Source: Archangium violaceum
GTDB lineage: Bacteria > Myxococcota > Myxococcia > Myxococcales > Myxococcaceae
Reading direction: 5' to 3'
NCBI RefSeq assembly: GCF_016887565.1
Contig: NZ_CP069396.1
Span: forward strand, 3,375,001-3,439,000
DNA length: 64,000 bases
This document shows, piece after piece, positions 7,428 to 15,808 of the stretch. The translations under genes were made by a program, and so were the position numbers. The notes beneath the pieces are model-generated. The model saw nothing but the letters and a program-made list of their open reading frames with translations. It was not told the origin of the DNA and did no database searches. Every line of letters starts with the position of its first letter. The stretch's first letter is position 1.

Positions 7428-9355
7428 GGCGAGGACTCCGTGTGCGCTGCTGGAAGCACGCACCGTAACAGAGCCCCCTGCCCCGGAGGGCTCTCGGCTT
7501 GCAAGCGGCCGCCGTGCGCCTCGACGATGGAGCGGCTGATGGACAGCCCCATGCCCAGCCCCTGCTCCTTGGTGGAGTAGAAGGGCTCGAAGATGAGGGC
7601 CAGCCGCGACGGCTCGATCCCTCCTCCCGAGTCCTGCACGCTCAGCTCCACCTGCCCCGGGCCAGGCGAGGCGGTGCGGACCCGCAGCTGGCGCTGGCCC
7701 GCGGGGACATCGGCCATGGCATCCATGGCGTTGATGAGCAGGTTGAGCACCACCTGTTGGAGCTGGATTCCGTCCCCCTGGACGGCGGGCAGAGACGGGG
7801 CCAGCGCCAGCTGCAGGGTCGCGCCGCGCAGGTGCATGTCGTTGGCCAACAGGCGAGCCACCTCGCGCACCAGGTCATTGAGCGAGTGGAGCTCCTGCCG
7901 GGGCTCCCCCCGCTTGAGCAGCGCGCGCATGCGGTGAATGACTTCGCCCGCGCGCTTGTCGTCGGAGATGATGTCCCCGAGGGCCTCGCGCACCTCGTCC
8001 AGCTCCATGGGGGTGGCGTTCAGCAGGCGGCGTGCGGCCTGGGCGTTGCTGAGGATGGCGGCCAGGGGCTGGTTGAGCTCATGAGCCAGTGAGGCGGCCA
8101 GCTCGCCCAGGGCGGCCACCCGGCTCACGTGGGCCAGCTGATCCAGGGTTCGACGCGCCTCCATCTCCGCGAGTTTCTCCAGGCGTTGGCGCTCGAGGAG
8201 CTCGGCCTGGGCACGCATGCGGCGGCGGCGCTCCACCACGAGCCCCCCGGCCACCAGCGCCTGCAGGCCGCTGATCGTCAGGGCCCCCAGGACCCACCAG
8301 CGGTAGCGCTCCCAGAGCGTGGGTTCGTCGAAGGCGAGCCGCACCTCGGGAGGCACCCGCTCGCGGGGGATGCCCCAGCGCCGCAGCGCGCGGGCATCGA
8401 CCGTCGGCGTGTCCACGGGTGCCGGCTTCAGGGGCGCGAGGAATTCCTCCTGCTCTCCGCGCAACACGCGGGAGGTGAGCATGCCCAGCTGTTGGCCCAC
8501 GGCCTCGTAGCTGACGAGCGCTCCGCCGACGAACCCCAGACCCAGGACGGTGTCGTGGAGGGCGAAGCAGGGCCGGTTGCTGGCGGAGAGCAACATGCGT
8601 GCGATCTCGCGCCCCACGAAGGGTCTCCCGCTGGGATCGGTCATGAAGGTGAAGGTGAGGACAGTGGTGTCGTCCGGCAGGGTCCTCGCGCGCTCGAGCA
8701 GCTCGGCCAGCGGCAGGTTGCTCAGATCGATGAGCTCCAGCCCCCGCTGCGCCAGCAGCGGTTGCAGCTCTCGCACCATCTGCTCCTGCTGAGCGCGCTC
8801 CCAGGGACTGGAGCCGTTGACGAGCGCCAGCCTCCGTGTGCCAGGCAGCATCTGCAGGGCCAGCTCCGCGGTGGCCCGCATGTCATAATGCAGCCAGAGG
8901 CCCGCCACCCGCTCCGGGCGAGGCTGCTGCTCCCAGAGCCGCTCGTCCTCGGAGAGGACGATCATCGGGATATCCGGCCACAGCTCCCGGCGCAGCTGCA
9001 GGGCCAACTGGACGGCGTCGGAGCGGAAGGCGATGAGGGCATCCGGCCGGCGCTCCCGGTACTTGGCCAGATACCAGGTGTGCAGGGCGTGTGTGTAGGC
9101 AGGCCCGCGGGCCCAACCCAGATCCAGGCTCTCGACATCCAGAGTGATCGGGCCGTCCTGGGCCTCCCACAAGGAGGAGCGGAGACTGGCGACGAGCGTC
9201 GCCATGGCGGGCAGCGCCGTATCCTCGGGAATGAGCAGGAGCACGGACTTTCCAGCCGGACGCGCCTCCTGGGCCACCGCCTGGGAGGGCAGCAGCGATA
9301 GGATGCAGAAGACAAAGACCATGCGCCAGGACATGGTGGACACTTTGAACCGCAT
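7424..9355 (-). CDS. Sensor histidine kinase with periplasmic ABC-substrate-binding-like input domain
   Basis: About 643 residues from ATG 9355. A signal sequence (MVFVFCILSLLPSQAVAQ) is followed by a long periplasmic domain (about 30-340) resembling the periplasmic-binding-like sensor domain of PBP1/ABC-sub-bind kinases. A membrane segment lies near residue 350-372, then a short coiled coil. HisKA has its phosphoacceptor His at about 425 in LAHELNQPLAAILSNAQ, and HATPase_c has N (VLNLLINAMDAM), G1 (DSGGGI) and G2 (GLGMGLSISRSIV) boxes. The ELNQPL wording is that of FixL/DctB-like kinases. The frame extends upstream to 10108, but that part is a decayed TPR gene, so I used the signal-peptide start. 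Three closely spaced ATGs (9355, 9334, 9322) are possible. Confidence 0.85.
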   Translation of the reverse strand: MRFKVSTMSWRMVFVFCILSLLPSQAVAQEARPAGKSVLLLIPEDTALPAMATLVASLRSSLWEAQDGPITLDVESLDLGWARGPAYTHALHTWYLAKYRERRPDALIAFRSDAVQLALQLRRELWPDIPMIVLSEDERLWEQQPRPERVAGLWLHYDMRATAELALQMLPGTRRLALVNGSSPWERAQQEQMVRELQPLLAQRGLELIDLSNLPLAELLERARTLPDDTTVLTFTFMTDPSGRPFVGREIARMLLSASNRPCFALHDTVLGLGFVGGALVSYEAVGQQLGMLTSRVLRGEQEEFLAPLKPAPVDTPTVDARALRRWGIPRERVPPEVRLAFDEPTLWERYRWWVLGALTISGLQALVAGGLVVERRRRMRAQAELLERQRLEKLAEMEARRTLDQLAHVSRVAALGELAASLAHELNQPLAAILSNAQAARRLLNATPMELDEVREALGDIISDDKRAGEVIHRMRALLKRGEPRQELHSLNDLVREVARLLANDMHLRGATLQLALAPSLPAVQGDGIQLQQVVLNLLINAMDAMADVPAGQRQLRVRTASPGPGQVELSVQDSGGGIEPSRLALIFEPFYSTKEQGLGMGLSISRSIVEAHGGRLQAESPPGQGALLRCVLPAAHTESSP

Positions 9356-9438
9356 GAGGGGTATCAGGAGACTCCAACGCTGGACGGCGAGGAGCGGTTC
9401 CTCGTGTGGGCACGTTGGAGGGTGTTGAGAAGAGGTAA

Positions 9439-9955
9439 TCAGGCCCAAGATATAGGGGTGAGGGCTGGAGCGGAGGGGCCGAGAAGGGCCGCTGCCGGGG
9501 CCAGCAAGGCCGCGCGCCGCGCCGGTACACGGGACGGTGCAACCCGTTGGGGCACACCCCTGCCCTGGCCGCCCTGGCTCGAGGAGAGAGGCAGGGAGTT
9601 GGGGCGTATTGACAGCGGCTGCGCCAGCGCCGTGCCCAGCGATGCCGCGGAAATGGCCAGACACGCCCCCTGCGTCACCGCCAGCACGGTTCCCTGGGTG
9701 CGCCGGCCGTGCTGGAAGTGGCCCACGCCGAAGGGCACCAGGTACCAGCCACGCGAGGGGGAGGCTGTTCCCCGGAGTGCCAGATCCGCCGGAGAGGGCG
9801 AGCTTCGTGTCATGACTCGCGCCGAGCCCCAGCACCGCCTCGTTTTCGGCGCGGGCCGGATCCTCCTGAGCGTGGTAGGTGGCGGCCAGCAGCAGATGGG
9901 CCTCGCCCTCCAGTTCGTCCCCGTGCAGTTGCAGTGGGTAGCATTGTAGGGCCCG
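9439..9955 (-). pseudogene. TPR-type protein with membrane C-terminal domain, truncated and frameshifted
   Basis: In one minus frame the segment around 9830-9950 encodes a TPR-like stretch (LEGEAHLLLAATYHAQEDPA, then RAENEAVLGL). After a frameshift near 9810 a second frame gives RGWYLVPFGVGHFQHGRRTQ followed by a Gly/Ala-rich membrane segment. The 'PFG.GQFQNG' phrase followed by a hydrophobic helix is common at the end of myxobacterial TPR surface proteins. The 3' end runs into an IS-end repeat (about 9458-9510) instead of a normal stop. Confidence 0.55.
9458..9510. repeat. Dispersed IS-end repeat, copy B
   Basis: Begins GTGAGGGCTGGAGCGGAGGG and continues with a GGCCGCTG-C-GGGGCC stretch. 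The same sequence with small changes lies at about 505, 16971, 32926 and 44296. No transposase accompanies this copy. Confidence 0.7.
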
Positions 9956-9978
9956 GCCTCCCGGGAGCAACCTTCGTC

Positions 9979-10944
9979 TCAGGGCAGGCGGCAGGCGCGG
10001 AGCGCCGTCGAGCCCACCTGCACGCACGAGCCCACCGCGCCTCCGGGGCAGTCCCGGTCGAGTTGGCAGGGCTGGCGGCACTGCTTCACGGCACCGGAGG
10101 CCACACAAAAGCCGCAGCGGGCGCAGTCCATGGAGGATTCACACGTGAGGCCCACCGTCTCCGGCGGCGCGCTGGTGCACTCGTTCACGCACACCGAGTC
10201 TGGGGCACACCGGTAGTCGAGCGGGCAACTCGAATCCGTCTTGCAGATCGTCGTGCAGCGGTGCTGGGCATTGCATGTCGCGGAGCCCTGGCAGTCGAAG
10301 CTGTCGCGGCACGCCTCACCGAGCCGCGGCCCCTTCTCGCACTGGTTCCACACTTCGTTGCAGCGCGAGCCGTCCGGGCAGTCCGAGTCCCGGGTGCACG
10401 TTCGGACGCACACGCTGTCGACGCAGTCCGCCCCGGGGGTGGCGCAGTCGCAGGCCTGGGCACAGCGCTCGTTCAGGGGCACCTGTCCCGTGCAGCCCGC
10501 GTCCTCCGAAGGAGCCGAGGTCCCCCCGTCCCCTCCGTTGCTGGAGGTGGGCGCGCAGGCCCAGGTGTTGCTCCCAGGCTGCGGCACGGGCCCGCACGCG
10601 TAGCCCGGGCGGCTGCATGCCTCGCCACAGGCGCGCATGCACCGGCCCAGCTCCTTCACACACACCGAGCCCGAGGCGCAGGTGCTTCCTTCGCCGCATG
10701 GCGCAAGGCAGTAGCCGCCAGGGAAGCCCGTTCCACAGGTGAGCCCGGCGCCACACGCGGCGTCGGAGGTGCAGGCCGCACCCACCTGCGCGGACTCCCA
10801 CTCCACCCGGACACACGCGCCCGCCACGCATGCCTCGCCGTCGTTGCATGGGAAGGACTCGTCGCAGCGGACCTGGATGGTGAGCGGGCACCCGGCGGCC
10901 ACCAGGGCGATGAGTGCGGAGGCGATGAAGAGGAGTCGGCGCAT
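9979..10944 (-). CDS. Cysteine-rich secreted lipoprotein
   Basis: This 321-residue protein has a signal ending in LVAAGC, so Cys19 is the probable lipid attachment site. The mature part holds many short cysteine repeats of the form C-x-S/D-x-x-x-C-x(5)-C (for example CTSDAACGAGLTCGTG, CTRDSDCPDGSRCNEV), as in Dickkopf/EGF-like cysteine-rich lipoproteins common in myxobacteria. A low-complexity Gly/Ser linker splits it in two near residue 140. No catalytic motif is seen. The next gene on the same strand encodes a second protein of the same kind, so they may be co-transcribed surface proteins or adhesins. Function is not known. Confidence 0.75.
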   Translation of the reverse strand: MRRLLFIASALIALVAAGCPLTIQVRCDESFPCNDGEACVAGACVRVEWESAQVGAACTSDAACGAGLTCGTGFPGGYCLAPCGEGSTCASGSVCVKELGRCMRACGEACSRPGYACGPVPQPGSNTWACAPTSSNGGDGGTSAPSEDAGCTGQVPLNERCAQACDCATPGADCVDSVCVRTCTRDSDCPDGSRCNEVWNQCEKGPRLGEACRDSFDCQGSATCNAQHRCTTICKTDSSCPLDYRCAPDSVCVNECTSAPPETVGLTCESSMDCARCGFCVASGAVKQCRQPCQLDRDCPGGAVGSCVQVGSTALRACRLP

Positions 10945-11054
10945 GGGGAAACAGGGGGACTCTATGTGAGCAGGGGCGGAAGGACAGCTCCGGCAGGGGA
11001 GCCGTCCGACCGCCCTCCTGTCACAGGTTCACGCGTGGTGGAGCGAGGGTCGCG

Positions 11055-11825
11055 CTACATGCACACGCCGCTCATGCCCGGGAAGGAAGCGCAGTTGTTG
11101 CTGGCGCACTGTTCGTTGCTCGCGCAGGGCATGCCAGGAGCGCCGGAGCTGCAGAAGCCGAGGACCGCATTGGTATAGGGCTTCACGCAGTTCCAGTTGG
11201 AGGGGCAGTTCGAGTTGTCCTTGCACATGCCCTCCATGCAGAAGCGTCCCTTGCCGCTGAGGTAGCCGTCGTTGCAGACGGCGCCGAACTGGCCCGTCGG
11301 GCACACGCCGCTCTGCGGGCACGGCGGGAACGAGGCGCAGTAGGCGTCCTGCTTCGTGTTATTCTGCTCGTTCGGGTCGACGCAGATGGCGTACTTGTCG
11401 CAGCCGTCCTCCGCGGAGCCCGCCCTGTCCGGGTCGCACGTGGGCTTCACCTCGGGCGGCTTGAGGCTGCAGAAGTTCTTGAGACACACCTGCGTCTCGG
11501 CGCACTGGCTGTCCGAGGTGCACGTGGGCACCGTCTTGTTCTTGCAGAAGAACGGCGGGCCGATGTCCTCGGTGTCGCAGTACATGCTGTCACCGCAGTC
11601 CTTGTTGGAGGTGCAGCCCAGGGCGCAGATGCCGTTGAAGCAGAACTGGCCGTCGGGACACCTGTGGGTGGCGTTGCACAGGCCCTGCGGGAGGGTGTCT
11701 CCGCCGCCGTTGTTGCTCCCGCCGTTGTTGCCGCCTCCGTTGTTGGTGCCATTGCCTTCGCCGCCCGAGCTGTTGCCACAGCCCACCGCCAGCACCAGGA
11801 GGAAAGCCATCATCATCCGCTTCAT
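11055..11825 (-). CDS. Cysteine-rich lipoprotein with Asn/Gly spacer
   Basis: The 256-residue product starts at ATG 11825 with GAGGG at a good distance. The signal ends LVLAVGC (Cys16). It is followed by a Gly/Asn-rich spacer (NNGGGNNGGSNNGGG), then cysteine repeats of the CPDGQFCFNGICALGC type to the C-terminus, about 26 cysteines in all. Architecture (lipid anchor, flexible tether, disulfide-rich head) matches the gene at 9979-10944, which lies 110 bases downstream on the same strand. An upstream in-frame ATG at 11945 would bury the signal and is rejected. Role unknown; a surface-exposed binding protein is the simplest reading. Confidence 0.8.
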   Translation of the reverse strand: MKRMMMAFLLVLAVGCGNSSGGEGNGTNNGGGNNGGSNNGGGDTLPQGLCNATHRCPDGQFCFNGICALGCTSNKDCGDSMYCDTEDIGPPFFCKNKTVPTCTSDSQCAETQVCLKNFCSLKPPEVKPTCDPDRAGSAEDGCDKYAICVDPNEQNNTKQDAYCASFPPCPQSGVCPTGQFGAVCNDGYLSGKGRFCMEGMCKDNSNCPSNWNCVKPYTNAVLGFCSSGAPGMPCASNEQCASNNCASFPGMSGVCM

Positions 11826-12065
11826 GTGTTTGCCCTCGTGAGTCCTGCGCATCGGCCCCTGCCGGCGCAGCTGGGCACTCCCTGGGCAAGTGGAGTGCCA
11901 GGGGGCTTCGGCGCGGTGGAAGCCCACCATTTCGCGGACTTGCACGCCTGGGAGTCCCGGGAAGGCCCTCCGGCGCGGGAGGAACGTGCCAGAACTGGCA
12001 CGCGCGAGGGCCCTCCCGAGGGGACACGCGTGTCAGTCCCCTTCGCCCAAGTAGCGGAACAGCGA

Positions 12066-12336
12066 GCCGGGGGTGACCCTGCTCGGCGACGCCTCCCACC
12101 TCATGCTTCCGTCGGGCGAAGGCGCCAACCTCGCCATGTACGACGGCGCCGAGCTCGGCAAGGCCATCGCCGCGCACCCCAATGACGTCGAGGCCGCGCT
12201 TGCGGAGTACGAGACGGCCCTGTTCCCCCGCGCCGTCGCGGTCGCCATCGACGGTGATCGCCTCCACAAGGCCCTCAGAGACGACGACGCACCTCGAGGC
12301 TTCCTCGACCTGCTCACTGGACACGCGCAGAACTGA
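12066..12336 (+). pseudogene. FAD-dependent monooxygenase, C-terminal fragment
   Basis: The frame begins abruptly with GVTLLGDASHLMLPSGEGAN and ends AEYETALFPRAVAVA...LLTGHAQN. GDA(S/A)H-x-M-x-P-x-GEGAN is the FAD-ribityl contact of PHBH-type flavin monooxygenases, here of the TetX-like kind. The first three-quarters, including the dinucleotide-binding GxGxxG, are missing, and there is no start codon. It cannot be active. Confidence 0.7.
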
Positions 12337-12346
12337 GGTCGCCGTT

Positions 12347-12776
12347 TCATTGCGGTTTCGGGCCGTCCGAAATCGCAACGTCGCGAAGATCAGCGAAGGC
12401 CGGGAGCAGTGCGACAGGGCCGGAGAAGATCACGCTCTCGACGATGGACCAGGCGGGATGGCCGACGAGGGGATCGCCGGGCGCGGCGTTCCACTCCACT
12501 TCGACCGGAAGGCCGTGGTGGAACGTGCGCACACGCTGGAAAGGACGGGCGAGGCGCGGCCGCTCGTCGTCGAGGAGCCGCTCGTGACGTTTGAGCTGGC
12601 GGTGGGTGAGGTTCTCGGCGCAATCGAGGGTGATGAATTGGAGCGATGGGGTGCACGAGGCGAGGCGATCGGAGTAGTCCTTCGCGGCGAGCGCGTCGAA
12701 CCACTTGATGCAGGCGGTGAGCTCGGCCCGGGTGGACTCGACATCGCCGCGCACGCTAGCAACGAAGCCCGACGTG
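12347..12776 (-). pseudogene. Unrecognised protein, C-terminal part
   Basis: From about 12776 to the stop the minus strand has clear coding character (VRGDVESTRAELTACIKWFD; SPSLQFITLDCAENLTHRQ-like; HHGLPVEVEWNAAPGDPLV). The same frame upstream of 12776 lacks it and lies opposite a pirin fragment, so the 5' end has been lost. I do not recognise the family. It may be the remains of a tunicamycin/stress-type accessory gene, but nothing supports a specific role. Confidence 0.4.
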
Positions 12777-12829
12777 TGTAGGAAGGAAAGGAGCCCTGTT
12801 GGGGGTAGAGGGCGGGAGCAGAGCGGGAG

Positions 12830-13006
12830 GTGAGGGGCGGCGAGGGACTGCTGCGCGTCGGCGAGGTGCAGCGCATGACGGCGGGAACCGGCGTCCTCCA
12901 TGGCGAGATGAACGGCGCGGACGAGGAACTGCACTTCCTGCAGATCTGGCTCCTCCCCAACCAGCGCGCACTGGCCCTGCCCGCGGGCGAGTGGAGCGTC
13001 CACGCG
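12830..13006 (+). pseudogene. Pirin-family fragment
   Basis: Encodes GEVQRMTAGTGVLHGEMN and then ELHFLQIWLLPNQRAL. This is the conserved cupin stretch of pirins (GxVQxMxAGxGxxHSE...LQxWxxxP) with the metal-ligand His and Glu. Only about 60 of roughly 280 residues remain and both ends are lost. The 3' end is cut by the 25-bp tandem repeat. Confidence 0.75.
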
Positions 13007-13056
13007 GGGTCTCATCCCTGACATGGGTGATGGGTCTCATCCCTGACATGGGTGAT
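13007..13056. repeat. Perfect tandem repeat of a 25-bp unit (two copies)
   Basis: The unit starts GGGTCTCATCCCTG and ends CATGGGTGAT. Copies are 13007-13031 and 13032-13056 with no mismatch. It sits where the pirin fragment stops and just before an intact gene. The arrangement is like the multiple terminal repeats of IS21-type elements, but no transposase is present. Confidence 0.85.
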
Positions 13057-13139
13057 GACAATGCCGCCTTTCTCCAACATTTTGAGTGGGAATTCAGCGG
13101 GGAGCCACATCGCGACCCGCCGACCTTCAGGAGAAAGAC

Positions 13140-13892
13140 ATGCGCCTCACACTGAAGCACGAGCTGCTCGCCCTGGGTCTTGTTCTCACACTCGGTGCGT
13201 CATGGCCAGCACTCGCCGAGAACGCGAAGCCGCCGCCCGAGAAGAAATTCGAGACACCGGTGGGGCTTGCGTTGAGCGTCAAGCAGATCGGCCCGGTCAC
13301 CCAGACCACCGACCTGCAGATCCTCTGTGTGTTGAAGCACGATCCCGCAGGGGACCAGTACATCGAGGCGATGCAAGACTTCAATGAGAAGCAGGGGGGA
13401 CTGCTCTCGGCGCTGCGCGAGCGGGGCGAGTTCGTGGGCGAGCTGGGGGAGACGCTGCTCTACACGCCGCCGCCGCGCTCCATCACGCCGAAGCGGGTGC
13501 TGCTGATTGGCATTGGGGATGCCAGGGAGCTGTCGCTGGACAGGCTGCGGTTGGCGGGACGGATCGCGGTGCGCGAGGCCGTGCGCCTGGGAGTGAAGCA
13601 CGCGTCGTTCGCGCCTACGCTGCGCGATCAGGGAAGCTCGGTCATCGATGTGGGCGAGGGAGACGCGGCCGTGGTGGAGCAGGTGCTGCTGGCCTTCGAC
13701 ACGGAGAAGCGGCTGCAGCAACAGGGCCTGGCGCCCAGACTCCAGCTCTCGTCGTGGGTCATCGAGGCGGGTCCGAAGTACTTCGATGGCGTCATCACCC
13801 ACGTGGGCGAGACGCTCCAGACCGTCAGCAAGACGCTCGAGCAGCGCGAGAAGAAACCGTACGTGAACGCGGCCCCGGCCCCCGCGAAGTAG
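13140..13892 (+). CDS. Secreted stand-alone peptidase M17 N-terminal-domain protein
   Basis: This 250-residue protein begins at ATG 13140, 8 bases after AGGAG, with a signal peptide cut near ALAEN. The mature part has the alpha/beta order of the leucine-aminopeptidase N-terminal domain (macrodomain-like; RVLLIGIGDARELSLDRLRL). The catalytic M17 domain, with its metal-binding and NTDAEGR motifs, is absent and the gene ends normally, so this is a stand-alone form. It cannot be a peptidase. In leucine aminopeptidases this domain helps assembly and DNA binding; a role in the periplasm is unknown. The next gene, 110 bases downstream on the same strand, encodes an outer-membrane protein. Confidence 0.75.
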   Translation: MRLTLKHELLALGLVLTLGASWPALAENAKPPPEKKFETPVGLALSVKQIGPVTQTTDLQILCVLKHDPAGDQYIEAMQDFNEKQGGLLSALRERGEFVGELGETLLYTPPPRSITPKRVLLIGIGDARELSLDRLRLAGRIAVREAVRLGVKHASFAPTLRDQGSSVIDVGEGDAAVVEQVLLAFDTEKRLQQQGLAPRLQLSSWVIEAGPKYFDGVITHVGETLQTVSKTLEQREKKPYVNAAPAPAK

Positions 13893-14001
13893 CCACCTGC
13901 TTGGGAGGACATCAAGTCGCTCGAGTCCGTCCCCCGCCCACTCCCATGGAGCCCGCCTGTTCCCCCGTGGCCAGGGACGGGGGCTCATCATCGAGGTGAT
14001 T

Positions 14002-15444
14002 ATGCGAACCCGGCAACGTCGAATGCACCGCCTGCCCCATCGCGGATGGACCGTGCTCGCGCTGCTCGTCGTGGGGCTGCTCGTTGGCGGGCGCGCCCGG
14101 GCACAGGCCCCGCGGAAGCCGTCCTCGCCACCCCCCTTCGAGGTGCTACGCGCGGAGGAGGACTACCGCTACCTCCGCGACCCGGACGCGCCTCGCGCGC
14201 CCCTCGACGGAATGAAGTACCTCCCGCTCAACGAGAAGGGCTCTGTGTTCCTCTCGCTGGGGGGCGATCTGCGCCAGCGGGTGGAGTATTACCGCCACCC
14301 CGACTGGGCCGAGGCACCCGCTGCGGACGGCGCCTGGCTGCAGCGCTACATGCTGCACGGGGATGTGTGGCTGTGGAATCTGGCCCGGGCCTTCTTCCAG
14401 CTCAAGAGCGGGTGGACACACGGACGCGAGGGAGGCCCCGGCCCCACGGACGAGGACCGGCTGGATGTACACCAGGCCTTCGTGGAGGCCCGCCCATGGG
14501 AGCGCGCGGACGAGGGACTCCAGGTGCGGCTGGGACGCCAGGAATTGCAATTCGGCTCGGCCCGCCTCGTCTCGGTGCGCGAGGGCCCCAACGTACGCCG
14601 GACCTTCGATGGGGCACGCACGCGGCTTCGGCTCCACCAATGGGACCTCTCCGCCTTCGCCGTGAGGCCTGTCGCCACGGAGCCCGGCGTCTTCGATGAC
14701 GGCCCGTTGCGCACCCAGGGCTTCTGGGGACTGTACGCGGAGCATCCCCTGCCCGTACTCCCGGGTGGGAACGTGGACCTCTACTACCTCGGCTTCTCCA
14801 ACAGTCAGGCCCGCTACGCACAGGGCGAGGGCCGCGAACAGCGCCACTCCTTCGGTACCCGGTGGTGGGGGACATCCGGGCGGTGGGATTACAACCTCGA
14901 AGCCGTGCTGCAGGTGGGACGCTTCTCGGGCGCGCCCCTCCTCGCCTGGACGGTGGCGAGCGACACCGGCTTCACTCTCGAGCGCCTGCCGCTGTCCCCG
15001 AGGCTGGGGGTGATGGCGGACATCGCCTCCGGGGACCCGGACGCGGAGGCCCCGTCGCTGGGGACCTTCAATCCGCTCTTCCCGCGCGGCAGCTACTTCG
15101 GGGAGATCGCCCTGCTGGGACCCTACAACTTCATCGACCTCCACCCCGTGCTGCGCCTGCACCCCAGCCGCTCACTCGTGCTGTCGGCCGAGTGGACCGG
15201 CTTCTGGCGGCAGAGGGTGGAGGATGGCATCTATGGTCCGAGCGGTGCGCTGGTGAGACCGCCCGGCGGGAGCAGCAGCCGCTGGGTGGGGCATCAAGTG
15301 AACTTCACGGCCAACTGGCAACTCGGCCGGTACACGCACGTGTACGCCACCGCGTCACGCTTCTTCGCCGGCACCTTCCTCCAGCAGACGGGCTCCTCCC
15401 GCGACGTCATCTTCCTCCAGGCCGAGGTGTCGCTGCGCTTCTGA
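14002..15444 (+). CDS. Alginate-export (AlgE-like) family outer-membrane protein
   Basis: The 480-residue product starts at ATG 14002 behind GAGGTGAT. It has a cleavable signal (ALLVVGLLVGGRARAQA) and then an acidic, aromatic beta-barrel sequence through to a final Phe (QAEVSLRF), the classic end of outer-membrane barrels. Phrases such as LGGDLRQRVEYYRHPDW, VRLGRQELQFGSARLVSVRE and GPNVRRTFDGAR match the alginate-export domain family. Members form narrow pores for polysaccharide or other solutes. No alginate polymerisation genes are near, so polymer export is not implied; an uptake or efflux porin is equally possible. Confidence 0.8.
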   Translation: MRTRQRRMHRLPHRGWTVLALLVVGLLVGGRARAQAPRKPSSPPPFEVLRAEEDYRYLRDPDAPRAPLDGMKYLPLNEKGSVFLSLGGDLRQRVEYYRHPDWAEAPAADGAWLQRYMLHGDVWLWNLARAFFQLKSGWTHGREGGPGPTDEDRLDVHQAFVEARPWERADEGLQVRLGRQELQFGSARLVSVREGPNVRRTFDGARTRLRLHQWDLSAFAVRPVATEPGVFDDGPLRTQGFWGLYAEHPLPVLPGGNVDLYYLGFSNSQARYAQGEGREQRHSFGTRWWGTSGRWDYNLEAVLQVGRFSGAPLLAWTVASDTGFTLERLPLSPRLGVMADIASGDPDAEAPSLGTFNPLFPRGSYFGEIALLGPYNFIDLHPVLRLHPSRSLVLSAEWTGFWRQRVEDGIYGPSGALVRPPGGSSSRWVGHQVNFTANWQLGRYTHVYATASRFFAGTFLQQTGSSRDVIFLQAEVSLRF

Positions 15445-15607
15445 GGCCGGGCTTCCTTCTGAGACGCGACAGGTGCTCCTCGCCGCTCTCCACGAAGCGC
15501 CGCGCCAGCTCGACCTGGCCCTCCGCGCCATGCTCCAGCAGGTACGCCAGCTCCGAGGGCAGCAGCGCCTTGACGGTGACGAGCTTCACCTCCCCATACG
15601 GTGTGGA
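15407..15607 (-). pseudogene. Possible gene fragment, unknown
   Basis: The minus strand reads YGEVKLVTVKALLPSELAYL then LEHGAEGQVELARRFVESGE, which looks coding, but it lacks an upstream partner and its 3' part overlaps the end of the alginate-export gene. The remaining stretch to 15808 on either strand shows nothing convincing. Confidence 0.3.
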
Positions 15608-15808
15608 GAAGTATGTGGGCGGCCTACGAAGCGGCCGGGTTCTCGCGCCTCACCGTCAACCCCGCGCCCATGATCGACGTCGCCGCCCGGGTACACCTCA
15701 CCGTGCACGGCTTGCTGTCAGCGACGGCGCGCGATCGCGTGAGCGAGAAGGGGTCTCGCTCTCTTGCCCGTCGTCTTCGCGGCGGCGGCTTGATAGACCG
15801 ATCTACCC

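Noticed and set aside
9356-10108. N-terminal extension of the sensor kinase frame
   Set aside because: The extension covers a decayed TPR gene and an IS-end repeat, and would bury the signal peptide at 9355-9322.
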